Shown here one piece after another: positions 34,559 through 41,221 of a DNA stretch of 43,728 bases. Numbering within the stretch: position 1 is the stretch's first letter; every line of letters begins with the position of its first letter. The DNA is from a virus. The notes below the pieces were generated by a model. The model did not search any database and was not told the DNA's origin. It worked only from the letters and a program-made list of their open reading frames with translations. The stretch covers positions 1-43,728 of IMG/VR virus record IMGVR_UViG_3300010158_000128; one strand, written 5' to 3'. A program made the translations under genes and the position numbers.

Positions 34559-35928
34559 TGTACGACATTATTTTTATCAGTCGAATTAATAACAGTTCCG
34601 AATTGGATTTTGCCAGATTAAAACAAACTTGGCCTTTTGCAAAGACAGCAAATTCTTTTAGAGAAGCACAGAAAAAATCCACAACAAAATTATTCTGGGC
34701 AGTATGGCCTGATGTAGTTGTGGATATAAATTTTAACTTTGACTATCGACCTCCTGTACACGAAGAGCAGTATATACATATTTGGCCAAACAGTGCCGAT
34801 CGCAATTTACCAGCAGTAGGATTATTTCCTAAAACTAAAGAAGTTACAGATGCTGAAATAGAAAATAGATTCTTCTCAGGCATGATAAAAATGAATACGA
34901 TAGCAAGTCATACTAGATATTATGATGTAGTGTTTATTTCGTATAATGAAGAATATGCAGACGATAACTATCATCGATTGATATCACATACTGGTGTTAT
35001 ACAGAATAATGTATTACGAGTTTCTGGAGTTAAAGGAATTCATCAAGCACACATTGCCGCCGCCAAAATAGCAACAACTAATATGTTTTATGTAGTGGAT
35101 GCTGATGCAATCATTAGTGAAAATTTTAAATTTAATTTATTACTATCTGAAAAAGAAACTGATATTGTGCATGTATGGCGTAGTCAAAATCCAGTAAATG
35201 GATTGGAGTACGGCAACGGTGGCGTAAAATTACTACCCCGTGAATTAACAGTAAATCTTGATGTTAATAGTACTGATATGACAACAAGTATTTCTAGTAA
35301 ATTTAAAATCATGCCCACAGTTTCAAACATTACTAAATTTAATACCAGTCCTTTTAATACATGGCGTAGTGCATTTAGAGAATGTGTAAAATTAAGTAGC
35401 GGAGTAATTCACGGGGATGATGCAGAAGAATCTCAACTTAGATTAAAAACATGGCTTTACCAAGGCGGAGAATCTGAGTTTGGAGAATATGCTAAAAGCG
35501 GAGCGAGTGCAGGTCAGTGGTACGGAACAACATATAAAGATGATTCTGAAGCATTATCTAAGATCAATGACTATGAATGGTTAGAGATACAGTTTAAACA
35601 ACACATTGAAATGTTTCCCCCAGTTGAAACATTTAAATATTTGGTAGACCCATCTGGAACTACTACTGCATTGATGACTGACTGGATTGCCGGATTTCGA
35701 GAAAGTGCAGAATTAGCCAAATGCAATATGTCTAACTCTGATAAAATGCAAGAATTATTGTATAAAGGTGTCAACAAGTATTCACGTGGCGGAGCAAGTG
35801 CTGGCAAATGGTTTGGAGAAACATACAGGAATGATCCTGCCACTTATGCCAAAATTGAGGATGACTCATGGCTAGCGGGTCAGTTCTATTATCACATAAA
35901 AACTTACCCGCCGGAGACTTTTAAGTAA
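34558..35928 (+). CDS. Glycosyltransferase-like protein (GT2/GT-A type), second copy with extra repeats
   Basis: 456 residues, a longer relative of the preceding protein. Residues about 122-230 are the catalytic-type domain: YDVVFISYNEEYADDNYHRL, VKGIHQAHIAAAKIATTNMF, then VVDADAIISENF with DAD (181-183) and LEYGNGGVKLLP (216-227). Residues about 1-90 look like a second, decayed copy: YDIIFISRINNSSELDFARL and KLFWAVWPDVVVDINFNF, where the DxD is replaced by WPDV. The C-terminus carries two copies of an about 80-residue module (about 268-354 and 375-452), with SAGQWYGTTYKDD against SAGKWFGETYRND. Translation is coupled through a 1-base overlap. It ends with an 8-base convergent overlap with thyX. 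Confidence 0.65.
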   Translation: MYDIIFISRINNSSELDFARLKQTWPFAKTANSFREAQKKSTTKLFWAVWPDVVVDINFNFDYRPPVHEEQYIHIWPNSADRNLPAVGLFPKTKEVTDAEIENRFFSGMIKMNTIASHTRYYDVVFISYNEEYADDNYHRLISHTGVIQNNVLRVSGVKGIHQAHIAAAKIATTNMFYVVDADAIISENFKFNLLLSEKETDIVHVWRSQNPVNGLEYGNGGVKLLPRELTVNLDVNSTDMTTSISSKFKIMPTVSNITKFNTSPFNTWRSAFRECVKLSSGVIHGDDAEESQLRLKTWLYQGGESEFGEYAKSGASAGQWYGTTYKDDSEALSKINDYEWLEIQFKQHIEMFPPVETFKYLVDPSGTTTALMTDWIAGFRESAELAKCNMSNSDKMQELLYKGVNKYSRGGASAGKWFGETYRNDPATYAKIEDDSWLAGQFYYHIKTYPPETFK

Positions 35929-36583
35929 GATCAGCTGCCATTGGAAACACGGTAGCAATTACTTTAGCACAGGCAACGGCTACTTCTTGGTGCTCTTTCT
36001 GAGTACCATTTGCACTACGAAGTTCGATAAAGTGAATCCATGAACGTAGTGTACCATTCATGTATAAACGACTTTCAATAAGGCCTTCAGGCAATACAGC
36101 ACGAGCTTGCTCTTTTGCTATACCGTTAGCGATAGCCCATTCGTATTCACGTTTGGCTGCATAGATGACTCGTTGTTGAGCTCTAAACCATTCGTTTTGT
36201 AACATTGTATCATCCACTTGGACGCTGTTCTGCCTGTTCTTTGGATCCTGAAGTCTTGCTTCTCTTGTAACAAAGTTAAGGTCTCGAGTAGGGTCAGCAT
36301 ATCGCTGACTGAATTCTTGGAAACTGAAACTTCTGTGTCTAAGGATCTGTCGGGCAATATCTCTGGTGGTGGTGATTTCGATACAGGCACTGACCATTTC
36401 GAGTGGGCTCCAGTGTTGGTGTTTGACCAAGTATCGGATGAGTTTTTCTGATGTGTCTGTGTTGAGTTGATTGCTGGGATTGGACACACGGGCACAATAC
36501 GCAATGAGTTCCTGTGCATCTGAGATACCAAGATTTTTAAATTCTGGCGTTGGCTGTGAATAGGATAATAACTGAACATTCAT
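35921..36583 (-). CDS. thyX: Flavin-dependent thymidylate synthase ThyX
   Basis: 220 residues, the normal length. ThyX converts dUMP to dTMP using methylene-tetrahydrofolate, FAD and NADPH. The diagnostic RHRx7S motif is intact: RHRSFSFQEFS at residues 82-92, followed by QRY (93-95). Upstream is HWSPLEMVSACIEI (57-70). The C-terminal RAVLPEGLIESRLYMNGTLR and SWIHFIELR (161-189) form the nucleotide and flavin pocket, with the nucleophilic-region Ser/Arg/His residues present. It is the last gene of the minus-strand block, starting 3 bases after the stop of the gene at 36587-36907 with only a weak AAGAAG ribosome site. Supplying dTMP suits an AT-rich genome. The end overlaps the convergent gene by 8 bases. 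Confidence 0.95.
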   Translation of the reverse strand: MNVQLLSYSQPTPEFKNLGISDAQELIAYCARVSNPSNQLNTDTSEKLIRYLVKHQHWSPLEMVSACIEITTTRDIARQILRHRSFSFQEFSQRYADPTRDLNFVTREARLQDPKNRQNSVQVDDTMLQNEWFRAQQRVIYAAKREYEWAIANGIAKEQARAVLPEGLIESRLYMNGTLRSWIHFIELRSANGTQKEHQEVAVACAKVIATVFPMAADLT

Positions 36584-36586
36584 TAT

Positions 36587-36907
36587 TTATAGCTTCTTTT
36601 TCTTTAAGAATTTATCGGTAGATTTTTTAATATCTTTTTTAACTTTTTCAGTATCTAATTTGAAATCAACATTGTCGATCTTATCTTCGTAGTTTTTCAC
36701 CAACTCGGATAACGATTTTTCAAAAGATTCCCAGCCAGCTTTTCTGGTCTGTGGAGTCACACGAATTTCCCAAGTTTTCCCATCTTTAAAATTGACTAAC
36801 ACTGCATTCAAATAACTTATTGGTAGTACATTAAGTTTTATATCACCGAATACTTCAGGCCAATGATCGATGACATCCTTGGGAAGAATTCTTCCCTGAG
36901 AGGTCAT
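36587..36907 (-). CDS. Small conserved phage protein, Lys-rich tail
   Basis: 106 residues. The N-terminal half GRILPKDVIDHWPEVFGDIK, then LNVLPISYLNAVLVNFKDGK and TWEIRV, looks conserved among T4-like marine phages as a protein of unknown function. The C-terminal half is a highly charged helix, SELVKNYEDKIDNVDFKLDT to KSTDKFLKKKKL, which could be a nucleic-acid-binding or coiled segment. The start overlaps the upstream stop (ATGA), and thyX follows after 3 bases, so it is part of a four-gene unit from 37718 to 35921. I do not assign a function. Confidence 0.65.
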   Translation of the reverse strand: MTSQGRILPKDVIDHWPEVFGDIKLNVLPISYLNAVLVNFKDGKTWEIRVTPQTRKAGWESFEKSLSELVKNYEDKIDNVDFKLDTEKVKKDIKKSTDKFLKKKKL

Positions 36908-37491
36908 TTTTTCGTTGTAGGTACTAGCTCTTCGGCCATGCGTCTAAATGATGCCGCTTCCTTGGACAATCTGTCTGCCTTGGAACGATACTCTTTAGCT
37001 TGTGCATCAGGAGTCAATTCGATTGTAGCAGTGGCTGGCATTGCAGTAGCTTCTGCTACTGCTGGCTCTCCAAGATCCCGGGTGCGTGGAACTTCTGACA
37101 AACCCGGTTGTACAGAAAGTTCATCAACTGGAATTCCACGTTGCTCTGCAATAATTTGATTTAACTCGGACAGGGTAATGCTTTCCGCTAACGTTGGCGT
37201 CATTTCAATAGCATCGGTTGCTATTTTAATTAAACGACCAGTTGAATGTAATGCTGGCAACATTCGACTTCCGTCCGGAAATTGCGTACGATCCATTGCT
37301 TCTGCAAATTCATAAGCATCCTGACCAGCATGGCTTTCAACCAAATTGATCAATGCATCGTGATAGCTATCGGGCAAATTTTCAGTCGGTACAATTAGAC
37401 AATAGTAAGCATCGCCAGGGAGTGTGCGATATGCTACTAGACATTTTTTATTAGTAGCTTTGACCCTACCAACGTGCTTTAGTTCACTCAT
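36904..37491 (-). CDS. Conserved phage protein, function unknown
   Basis: 195 residues. The N-terminal domain (about 1-130) is compact: HVGRVKATNKKCLVAYRTLP, GDAYYCLIVPTENLPDSYHD, ALINLVESHAGQDAYEFAEA, then LPALHSTGRLIKIATDAIEM. A Pro/Ala/Thr-rich linker (about 135-160, PRTRDLGEPAVAEATAMPAT) leads to a charged C-terminal helix AKEYRSKADRLSKEAASFRR. The layout of a folded head, flexible linker and helix suggests a protein that recruits a partner. A GGAG ribosome site lies before the start, and the start shares one base with the upstream stop (TAATG). The family appears in T4-like marine phages without a known role. Confidence 0.65.
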   Translation of the reverse strand: MSELKHVGRVKATNKKCLVAYRTLPGDAYYCLIVPTENLPDSYHDALINLVESHAGQDAYEFAEAMDRTQFPDGSRMLPALHSTGRLIKIATDAIEMTPTLAESITLSELNQIIAEQRGIPVDELSVQPGLSEVPRTRDLGEPAVAEATAMPATATIELTPDAQAKEYRSKADRLSKEAASFRRMAEELVPTTKK

Positions 37492-37718
37492 TATTTCTTT
37501 GCTCCTTCAGCTTGCTTGGCAACTTGATCTAAGAATGCAGTCAACTTAGTATAAGTTTGGCCAACTGCTGTCATTTCGTTAGGCTTAAAAGCACCACGTG
37601 AGCTGGCAATATCAATGATAACTTTCATTGCATTTAAGTCGTTGATATTCAATTCATTTGCTGGCTCTTGAGTTGCAGATTCTTGAGCTTCGGTATTCTC
37701 TTGTACAGTATCAGTCAT
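37491..37718 (-). CDS. Small acidic conserved phage protein
   Basis: 75 residues. A Glu/Thr/Gln-rich disordered N-terminus (TDTVQENTEAQESATQEPAN) precedes a helical part: INDLNAMKVIIDIASSRGAF and KPNEMTAVGQTYTKLTAFLD. The SSRGAFKPNEM segment is the part most likely to be conserved in related phages. It has one of the best ribosome sites in the window (AAGGAG, 7 bases before ATG) and is the first gene of the unit ending in thyX. The 31-base gap before it holds no convincing promoter. It is possibly an adaptor or inhibitor; function unknown. Confidence 0.65.
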   Translation of the reverse strand: MTDTVQENTEAQESATQEPANELNINDLNAMKVIIDIASSRGAFKPNEMTAVGQTYTKLTAFLDQVAKQAEGAKK

Positions 37719-37749
37719 AATATCTCCTTAGTTTAAGTACGTATATAAT

Positions 37750-38037
37750 TTATCTCGTCTGCAAATGCGGACAGGCAATCGTGAAGAAACTGAGTTCTTT
37801 TTCACTTTCAAAGCCTATTTTAGTGTTGTGTGTGATAGTATTTGTACGATCCACAGTAATACCTTGCCCTATGTAATAGCGATTATTTAGATTTTTTTTG
37901 ATCCAATCGTCGATATTTTTATATAGTGTAGGGTTATATCTATCTAGATGTGTGTATTTGAAATGCGGACAGGCAAACTCAACCCTCCGCAAATCAAAAT
38001 AATTTAGAGGATTGGGCTTGCCGTTTTTTAGACTCAT
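37750..38037 (-). CDS. Small unknown protein with paired ACPH motifs
   Basis: 95 residues from ATG 38037, chosen because it overlaps the upstream TGA (ATGA); a longer reading frame to 38079 would lie inside the metallopeptidase gene. FACPHFKYTHLDRYNP (about 21-36) and FTIACPHLQTR at the very C-terminus each carry Ala-Cys-Pro-His. Two Cys-Pro-His pairs in a 95-residue protein could bind a metal such as zinc, although the spacing (over 60 residues) matches no finger I know. The middle DDWIKKNLNNRYYIGQGITV is alpha-beta. It is expressed with the VWA/MoxR genes just upstream; whether it works with them is unknown. Confidence 0.55.
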   Translation of the reverse strand: MSLKNGKPNPLNYFDLRRVEFACPHFKYTHLDRYNPTLYKNIDDWIKKNLNNRYYIGQGITVDRTNTITHNTKIGFESEKELSFFTIACPHLQTR

Positions 38038-39221
38038 GCTTCTTCTGTAGCCATGTCGTAGTAGGCAAACTCGCCCCACGGTGGAACAATACTGTTATTA
38101 CCGTGAATAATGAATACTGTATCGCAGTAGTTCTCATCTCCCCAGCTGCCATACGGATAACCGTCTGTGAACATGATAAACTTTTTAGGATTAATGTTAT
38201 GCTCTTTCATGTAATCCCAATTGGCATCAAATTCAGTACCACCACCGCCCATAACTTCATAAGTGTCAAACTCATCCATGGAGTAGCCGTCGTAGTCTTG
38301 TTCGTTGTAAACTTTAGTATCAAAGCACCATACTTTAATTTTAAAATCTTTGTACTCTTGCATAATACCTTTGATTTCACTCAAAAAGTCTTTGGCCTGA
38401 TCGTCACCAATTGAACCACTCATGTCAATAGCCACACAGATGTCAATAGTCTCTTCGTAAGCAGAACCAGGCAATATTGCACTCATGTGCCAGCCCTTAC
38501 GATTGGGACGCATAAAAGAGTAATCGTATTTGATAGTGCTTTGAATTTGTTGACGCAAAATCTCACGCCAGTTCATCTTAGGCTCTGTAAGATCTTTAAT
38601 CATGCGTTGAACACTTGCAGGCACATTTCCCGCACCCGCTGCCTGTGCCGCTTGCATTGTGGCTTCACGGATCTCGTCACGGATTTGTTTCAGTTCTTCT
38701 TTGCTGTACTTAGGCTGACCATCTTTGCCGTCCTTGTCACCCCAGTCAATGTGGTCGTCCAACAATTGACCCAATGCGTTCAGTTCATCTTCGTCCATCT
38801 CGTCAAAGATCTTGTCGTAAACTTCTTCCGCACCCATGCCGTAATATTTTGGATCATGGAAGATCTTAATGCCTTCAATGTTGTGTTCGCCAATACGGTC
38901 ACGTACCAATTGACCATTTACACAATAGTCAGCGGCAATGTTAAAGATGCGTGGATTGCGGCCTTCACGACGTCCCATGTGATCAAACACATTGTGGAGA
39001 ATTTCGTGTGCAATAACAAACTCAACTTGTTTAACTGTAAGTGGAGTAAAAAATGCACGGTTGAAATAAATGGTGCGTCCGTCTGTTGCGGCAGTGCCCA
39101 TCCACTCAGTACCTTCTTCGATTTTCAAACGGGTAGCCATGTTGCCAAAGAATGGATGGCGAAGTAATAGGCCCACACGGGCTATAATAATTTTGTCGAT
39201 AATTGGATCTACGTGTGACAT
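38034..39221 (-). CDS. Metallopeptidase-like and VWA-domain protein (DUF2201 type)
   Basis: 395 residues. The N-terminal half is a zinc-peptidase-like domain with HEILH (72-76), then FDHMGRREGRNPRIFNIAAD, where His81 or Asp98 could be the third ligand. The C-terminal half is a VWA domain with a complete metal site: DMSGS (266-270), a Thr in GGGGTEF (329) and Asp in FTDG (353). This two-domain layout matches the putative metallopeptidase/VWA-like DUF2201 family. The gene follows a MoxR-type AAA+ gene, and such pairs usually act together, the ATPase remodelling a target that the VWA protein recruits. It has a consensus promoter in the 75-base gap and an AGGAG ribosome site. The target in the infected cell is unknown. 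Confidence 0.85.
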   Translation of the reverse strand: MSHVDPIIDKIIIARVGLLLRHPFFGNMATRLKIEEGTEWMGTAATDGRTIYFNRAFFTPLTVKQVEFVIAHEILHNVFDHMGRREGRNPRIFNIAADYCVNGQLVRDRIGEHNIEGIKIFHDPKYYGMGAEEVYDKIFDEMDEDELNALGQLLDDHIDWGDKDGKDGQPKYSKEELKQIRDEIREATMQAAQAAGAGNVPASVQRMIKDLTEPKMNWREILRQQIQSTIKYDYSFMRPNRKGWHMSAILPGSAYEETIDICVAIDMSGSIGDDQAKDFLSEIKGIMQEYKDFKIKVWCFDTKVYNEQDYDGYSMDEFDTYEVMGGGGTEFDANWDYMKEHNINPKKFIMFTDGYPYGSWGDENYCDTVFIIHGNNSIVPPWGEFAYYDMATEEA

Positions 39222-39251
39222 ATTTGCTCCTAATGTTTGCTGTATGTATAT

Positions 39252-39280
39252 AGTATAACACCACCCGAAGGTGGTGTCAA
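39252..39280 (-). promoter_or_regulatory. Consensus sigma70-type promoter whose spacer is a hairpin
   Basis: On the minus strand, TTGACA (39280-39275) is followed by a 17-base spacer and TATACT (39257-39252), 31 bases before the VWA gene start. This is the closest match to the host consensus in the window. The spacer lies wholly within the 8-base-pair inverted repeat at 39258-39277. Confidence 0.75.
39258..39277 (-). terminator. UUCG-loop hairpin, possible terminator of the MoxR gene
   Basis: Minus-strand ACACCACC-TTCG-GGTGGTGT is a perfect 8-base-pair GC-rich stem with the stable UUCG tetraloop favoured by T4 terminators. It is followed only by TATACTATATA rather than a clean T-run, so it may be a weak terminator or processing/stability hairpin. 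It coincides with the promoter spacer for the next gene. Confidence 0.5.
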
Positions 39281-39296
39281 ATAGTGCTAAACCAAA

Positions 39297-40388
39297 TTAG
39301 TTCTTGTCAGTTGCTGCCGCAATGTATTTGCCAAACTTAGCATGGAACTTGTCAAAACATTCAATCTCATCTGGGTCCAGCGGCAATTTGTAAGTACTCA
39401 GTGCCAACTTAGTTCCCATGATAACCAATTCTGTTTCAAAGTTATCCATAATAAACTGGAAGAAGTTGTTGACTTGTTCGTTCCAATTCTTGGCCTTTTT
39501 ATCGCAGGAATCTTTCAATTCGTAGCACAGAGACACAGTCAAAGAGTACATGGCCGAAATTTCTTTTGACTCCATTTTCTTAACCTTGCCATTCAAAATG
39601 TCTGTAGGGTTAGGCATTTTGCTGGCATGTTTACGATGTGCCATGAACTTAATAGCCAATCCTTCACCAACTGAACCACTTACCAAATCAGTCAATGTTT
39701 CGTTATCGCAGTCATCGTCGTGCAACAACTCGGAAACAAACGACCAGCTACGTGGAGTAGCAAAGGCACGTGAGCTGGACTTTGGATCAAAGTCGTACAA
39801 GTCCTTTTTAGAGAAACTTAAGAAACCAACCACATCTTTATGCACCTTGTTTTCAGCGGCCCACTCAAAGTAGTCATCCCACTCAACAGTCATTTCCAAG
39901 TGAACAAAACGGTTTGCCAGCGGAGCAGGCATACGGAATGTGACACCTTTGTCAGTTTCGCGATTACCAGCCGCAACCATTACAACATTGTCGGGCAAGC
40001 GATAAGTGCCAACACGACGATTCAAAATCAACTGATAAGCCGCTGCCTGTACGCTGGGAGCCGCACTGTTCATTTCGTCCAAGAACAGCACAATCTTCTT
40101 GTGCTTTTTGGCAAACTCTTCATCAGGCAATTCGCTGGGAGGTGCCCAAACCATTTTATTGACATTGGAATCAAAGTAAGGAATACCTTTAATGTCAGTA
40201 GGTTCCCACAGGCTCAAACGAACATCAATAACGTGAGCGTCAAGTTCTTCGCCCAATTGTTTAATAATATCAGACTTACCAATTCCTGGGGGGCCCCAGA
40301 TAAAGATTGGACGCTGATTTTTAAAAGCCTTACGCAAAGACTTTTTAGCATTTTTTGGGCCAACGGTGCGGCTAAGGATCTCGCTCAT
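39297..40388 (-). CDS. MoxR-type AAA+ ATPase
   Basis: 363 residues. Walker A GPPGIGKS (32-39), Walker B LFLDE (101-105), sensor-1 Asn in AAGNRETD (142) and the arginine finger in PLANRFVH (Arg160) are all present. The KGIPYFD and VQAAAYQLILNRRVGTYRLP segments are typical of MoxR ATPases, which act as hexameric remodelling machines with a VWA-domain partner. That partner appears to be encoded just downstream at 38034-39221. The gene has its own TTGACT-N17-TATAAT promoter and a TAGGAAA ribosome site. The C-terminal about 130 residues (after about 220) are a helical lid-like domain. The substrate is unknown; host complex disassembly or enzyme activation are possibilities. Confidence 0.87.
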   Translation of the reverse strand: MSEILSRTVGPKNAKKSLRKAFKNQRPIFIWGPPGIGKSDIIKQLGEELDAHVIDVRLSLWEPTDIKGIPYFDSNVNKMVWAPPSELPDEEFAKKHKKIVLFLDEMNSAAPSVQAAAYQLILNRRVGTYRLPDNVVMVAAGNRETDKGVTFRMPAPLANRFVHLEMTVEWDDYFEWAAENKVHKDVVGFLSFSKKDLYDFDPKSSSRAFATPRSWSFVSELLHDDDCDNETLTDLVSGSVGEGLAIKFMAHRKHASKMPNPTDILNGKVKKMESKEISAMYSLTVSLCYELKDSCDKKAKNWNEQVNNFFQFIMDNFETELVIMGTKLALSTYKLPLDPDEIECFDKFHAKFGKYIAAATDKN

Positions 40389-40427
40389 ATATTTCCTATC
40401 TTAGTTTAAAAAGTGTTGTTGAACTAA

Positions 40428-40454
40428 CGCTGTCTATGTATGTATTATACAGCG
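40428..40454. repeat. Inverted repeat spanning the -10 and start region
   Basis: CGCTGT (40428-40433) and ACAGCG (40449-40454) are reverse complements around a 15-base AT-rich loop that contains the -10 of the MoxR promoter. It is a candidate operator; six base pairs could also be chance. Confidence 0.4.
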
Positions 40455-40472
40455 GAATAGGAAGAGAGTCAA
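40444..40472 (-). promoter_or_regulatory. Host sigma70-type promoter for the MoxR gene
   Basis: Minus-strand TTGACT (40472-40467), 17-base spacer and TATAAT (40449-40444), 56 bases before the start at 40388. Downstream of the -10, ACATACATAGACAGC resembles ATATACATACAGC after the VWA promoter, so the two initiation regions look related. Confidence 0.75.
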
Positions 40473-40510
40473 GTGTTTTTTAAGAAGTTTTTGCCAACTT
40501 TAGCCAAAAC

Positions 40511-40900
40511 TTATAGTTCTTTTTGGCGTTCGGTCATGGCTTTAACCAAACCAAATTTACGGATATCGTCCGAAAACAGCATCAATTCAAACCCTTTTTT
40601 CTCAGCAAAAACAGTGATACTTTGATTAGTAAGGTAATAGGGACAATCCACGTACCTCTCCAAAAAGATAATGGTTTGCGGGCTAAGTTCAATTGGTTCG
40701 GTAAATGGAATTTCGTATTCTTTGAGTTCTAATTCTTTAACCAAAAACTCATAACCTTCGTCACTTAGGCGGAATGCATTTGGTTTATTGACGCGATTGG
40801 ATTGCCACCATTTGTGACTGTACAAGTTTATATTAGCATCATCTGTACTCTTACCCCATTGTTGTAAAAATATCTTAGTCAATGCAGTTCTTGTTATCAT
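40511..40900 (-). CDS. Small phage protein, function unknown
   Basis: 129 residues. The N-terminus MITRTALTKIFLQQWGKSTD and the segments HKWWQSNRVNKPNAFRLSDE, GYEFLVKELELKEYEIPFTE, PQTIIFLERYVDCPYYLTNQ and GFELMLFSDDIRKFGLVKAM form an alpha-beta protein of the type seen in T4-like marine phages without assigned role. The LSDEGYEFLVKEL part reads like a winged-helix recognition helix followed by a wing, so DNA binding is possible but not shown. The start overlaps the upstream stop (ATGA). It is the last gene of the unit; a weak 7-base-pair AT hairpin covers its stop codon. Confidence 0.6.
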   Translation of the reverse strand: MITRTALTKIFLQQWGKSTDDANINLYSHKWWQSNRVNKPNAFRLSDEGYEFLVKELELKEYEIPFTEPIELSPQTIIFLERYVDCPYYLTNQSITVFAEKKGFELMLFSDDIRKFGLVKAMTERQKEL

Positions 40901-41181
40901 TTAATAATGGTGCCACTTGTTAGCTTAACAACTTGAAAATCGGTTGTTCCAAACGTTAGGTTCATTTTTTTAGCAAGATTTCTAGCATGTCCAGGATTAC
41001 TAAAACTAACTTTCTTATATTTAGGTCCAGGATAGCTTGTTAGGCTATTAAACGATTTTAAGTTAAAAGGCTCGTTCTTATAGAAAACTGCCCAAATGGC
41101 TTCTGCCTCTAAAACTTGCTCGGCTTTATAGGTTTTTTTGTTAGTGTACTCTAAAAGTACTTTGGGTTTTGGTCTCGACAT
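40897..41181 (-). CDS. Small basic phage protein with hairpin-buried start
   Basis: 94 residues, strongly basic (MSRPKPKVLLEYTNKKTYKA at the N-terminus, then PGPKYKKVSFSNPGHARNLA and KKMNLTFGTTDFQVVKLTSG). The charge and small size would suit a nucleic-acid-binding protein, but I recognise no family. Its start is unusual: the AAGGA ribosome site overlaps the upstream stop codon and is separated from ATG by a perfect 10-base-pair hairpin (see 41182-41221). The gene is followed with a 4-base overlap by 40511-40900. There is no alternative start with a better site nearby. Confidence 0.6.
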   Translation of the reverse strand: MSRPKPKVLLEYTNKKTYKAEQVLEAEAIWAVFYKNEPFNLKSFNSLTSYPGPKYKKVSFSNPGHARNLAKKMNLTFGTTDFQVVKLTSGTIIK

Positions 41182-41221
41182 GATATGCGTATCCCGTTAA
41201 TATACGCATATATTTATCCTT
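41182..41221 (-). promoter_or_regulatory. Hairpin between Shine-Dalgarno and start codon
   Basis: Minus-strand AAGGA (41221-41217), TAAAT, stem ATATGCGTAT (41211-41202), loop ATTAACGGG, stem ATACGCATAT (41192-41183), C, then ATG (41181). Both stem arms pair perfectly. Leaving out the hairpin places AAGGA 6 bases from ATG, an ideal spacing; with it unfolded the distance is 35 bases. This is the arrangement described for split initiation sites in T4 such as gene 38 and gene 25. GATAAATA just before the hairpin could alternatively be a late-type promoter. Confidence 0.65.

Noticed and set aside
36584-36591. Exact TATAAATA on the minus strand before thyX
   Set aside because: It ends at the thyX start codon and overlaps the preceding stop, so a transcript from it would start inside the gene. 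Probably chance in AT-rich sequence.
37719-37749. Promoter in the gap before the small acidic gene, including ACGTACTTA shared with the late-type leader
   Set aside because: No -35/-10 pair at proper spacing is present, and the shared 9-mer lacks the AATAAATA octamer at the right distance.
40485-40512. 7-base-pair AAGTTTT/AAAACTT hairpin as a terminator
   Set aside because: Stem is AT-rich, the loop is 14 bases, it covers a stop codon and no T-run follows on the minus strand.
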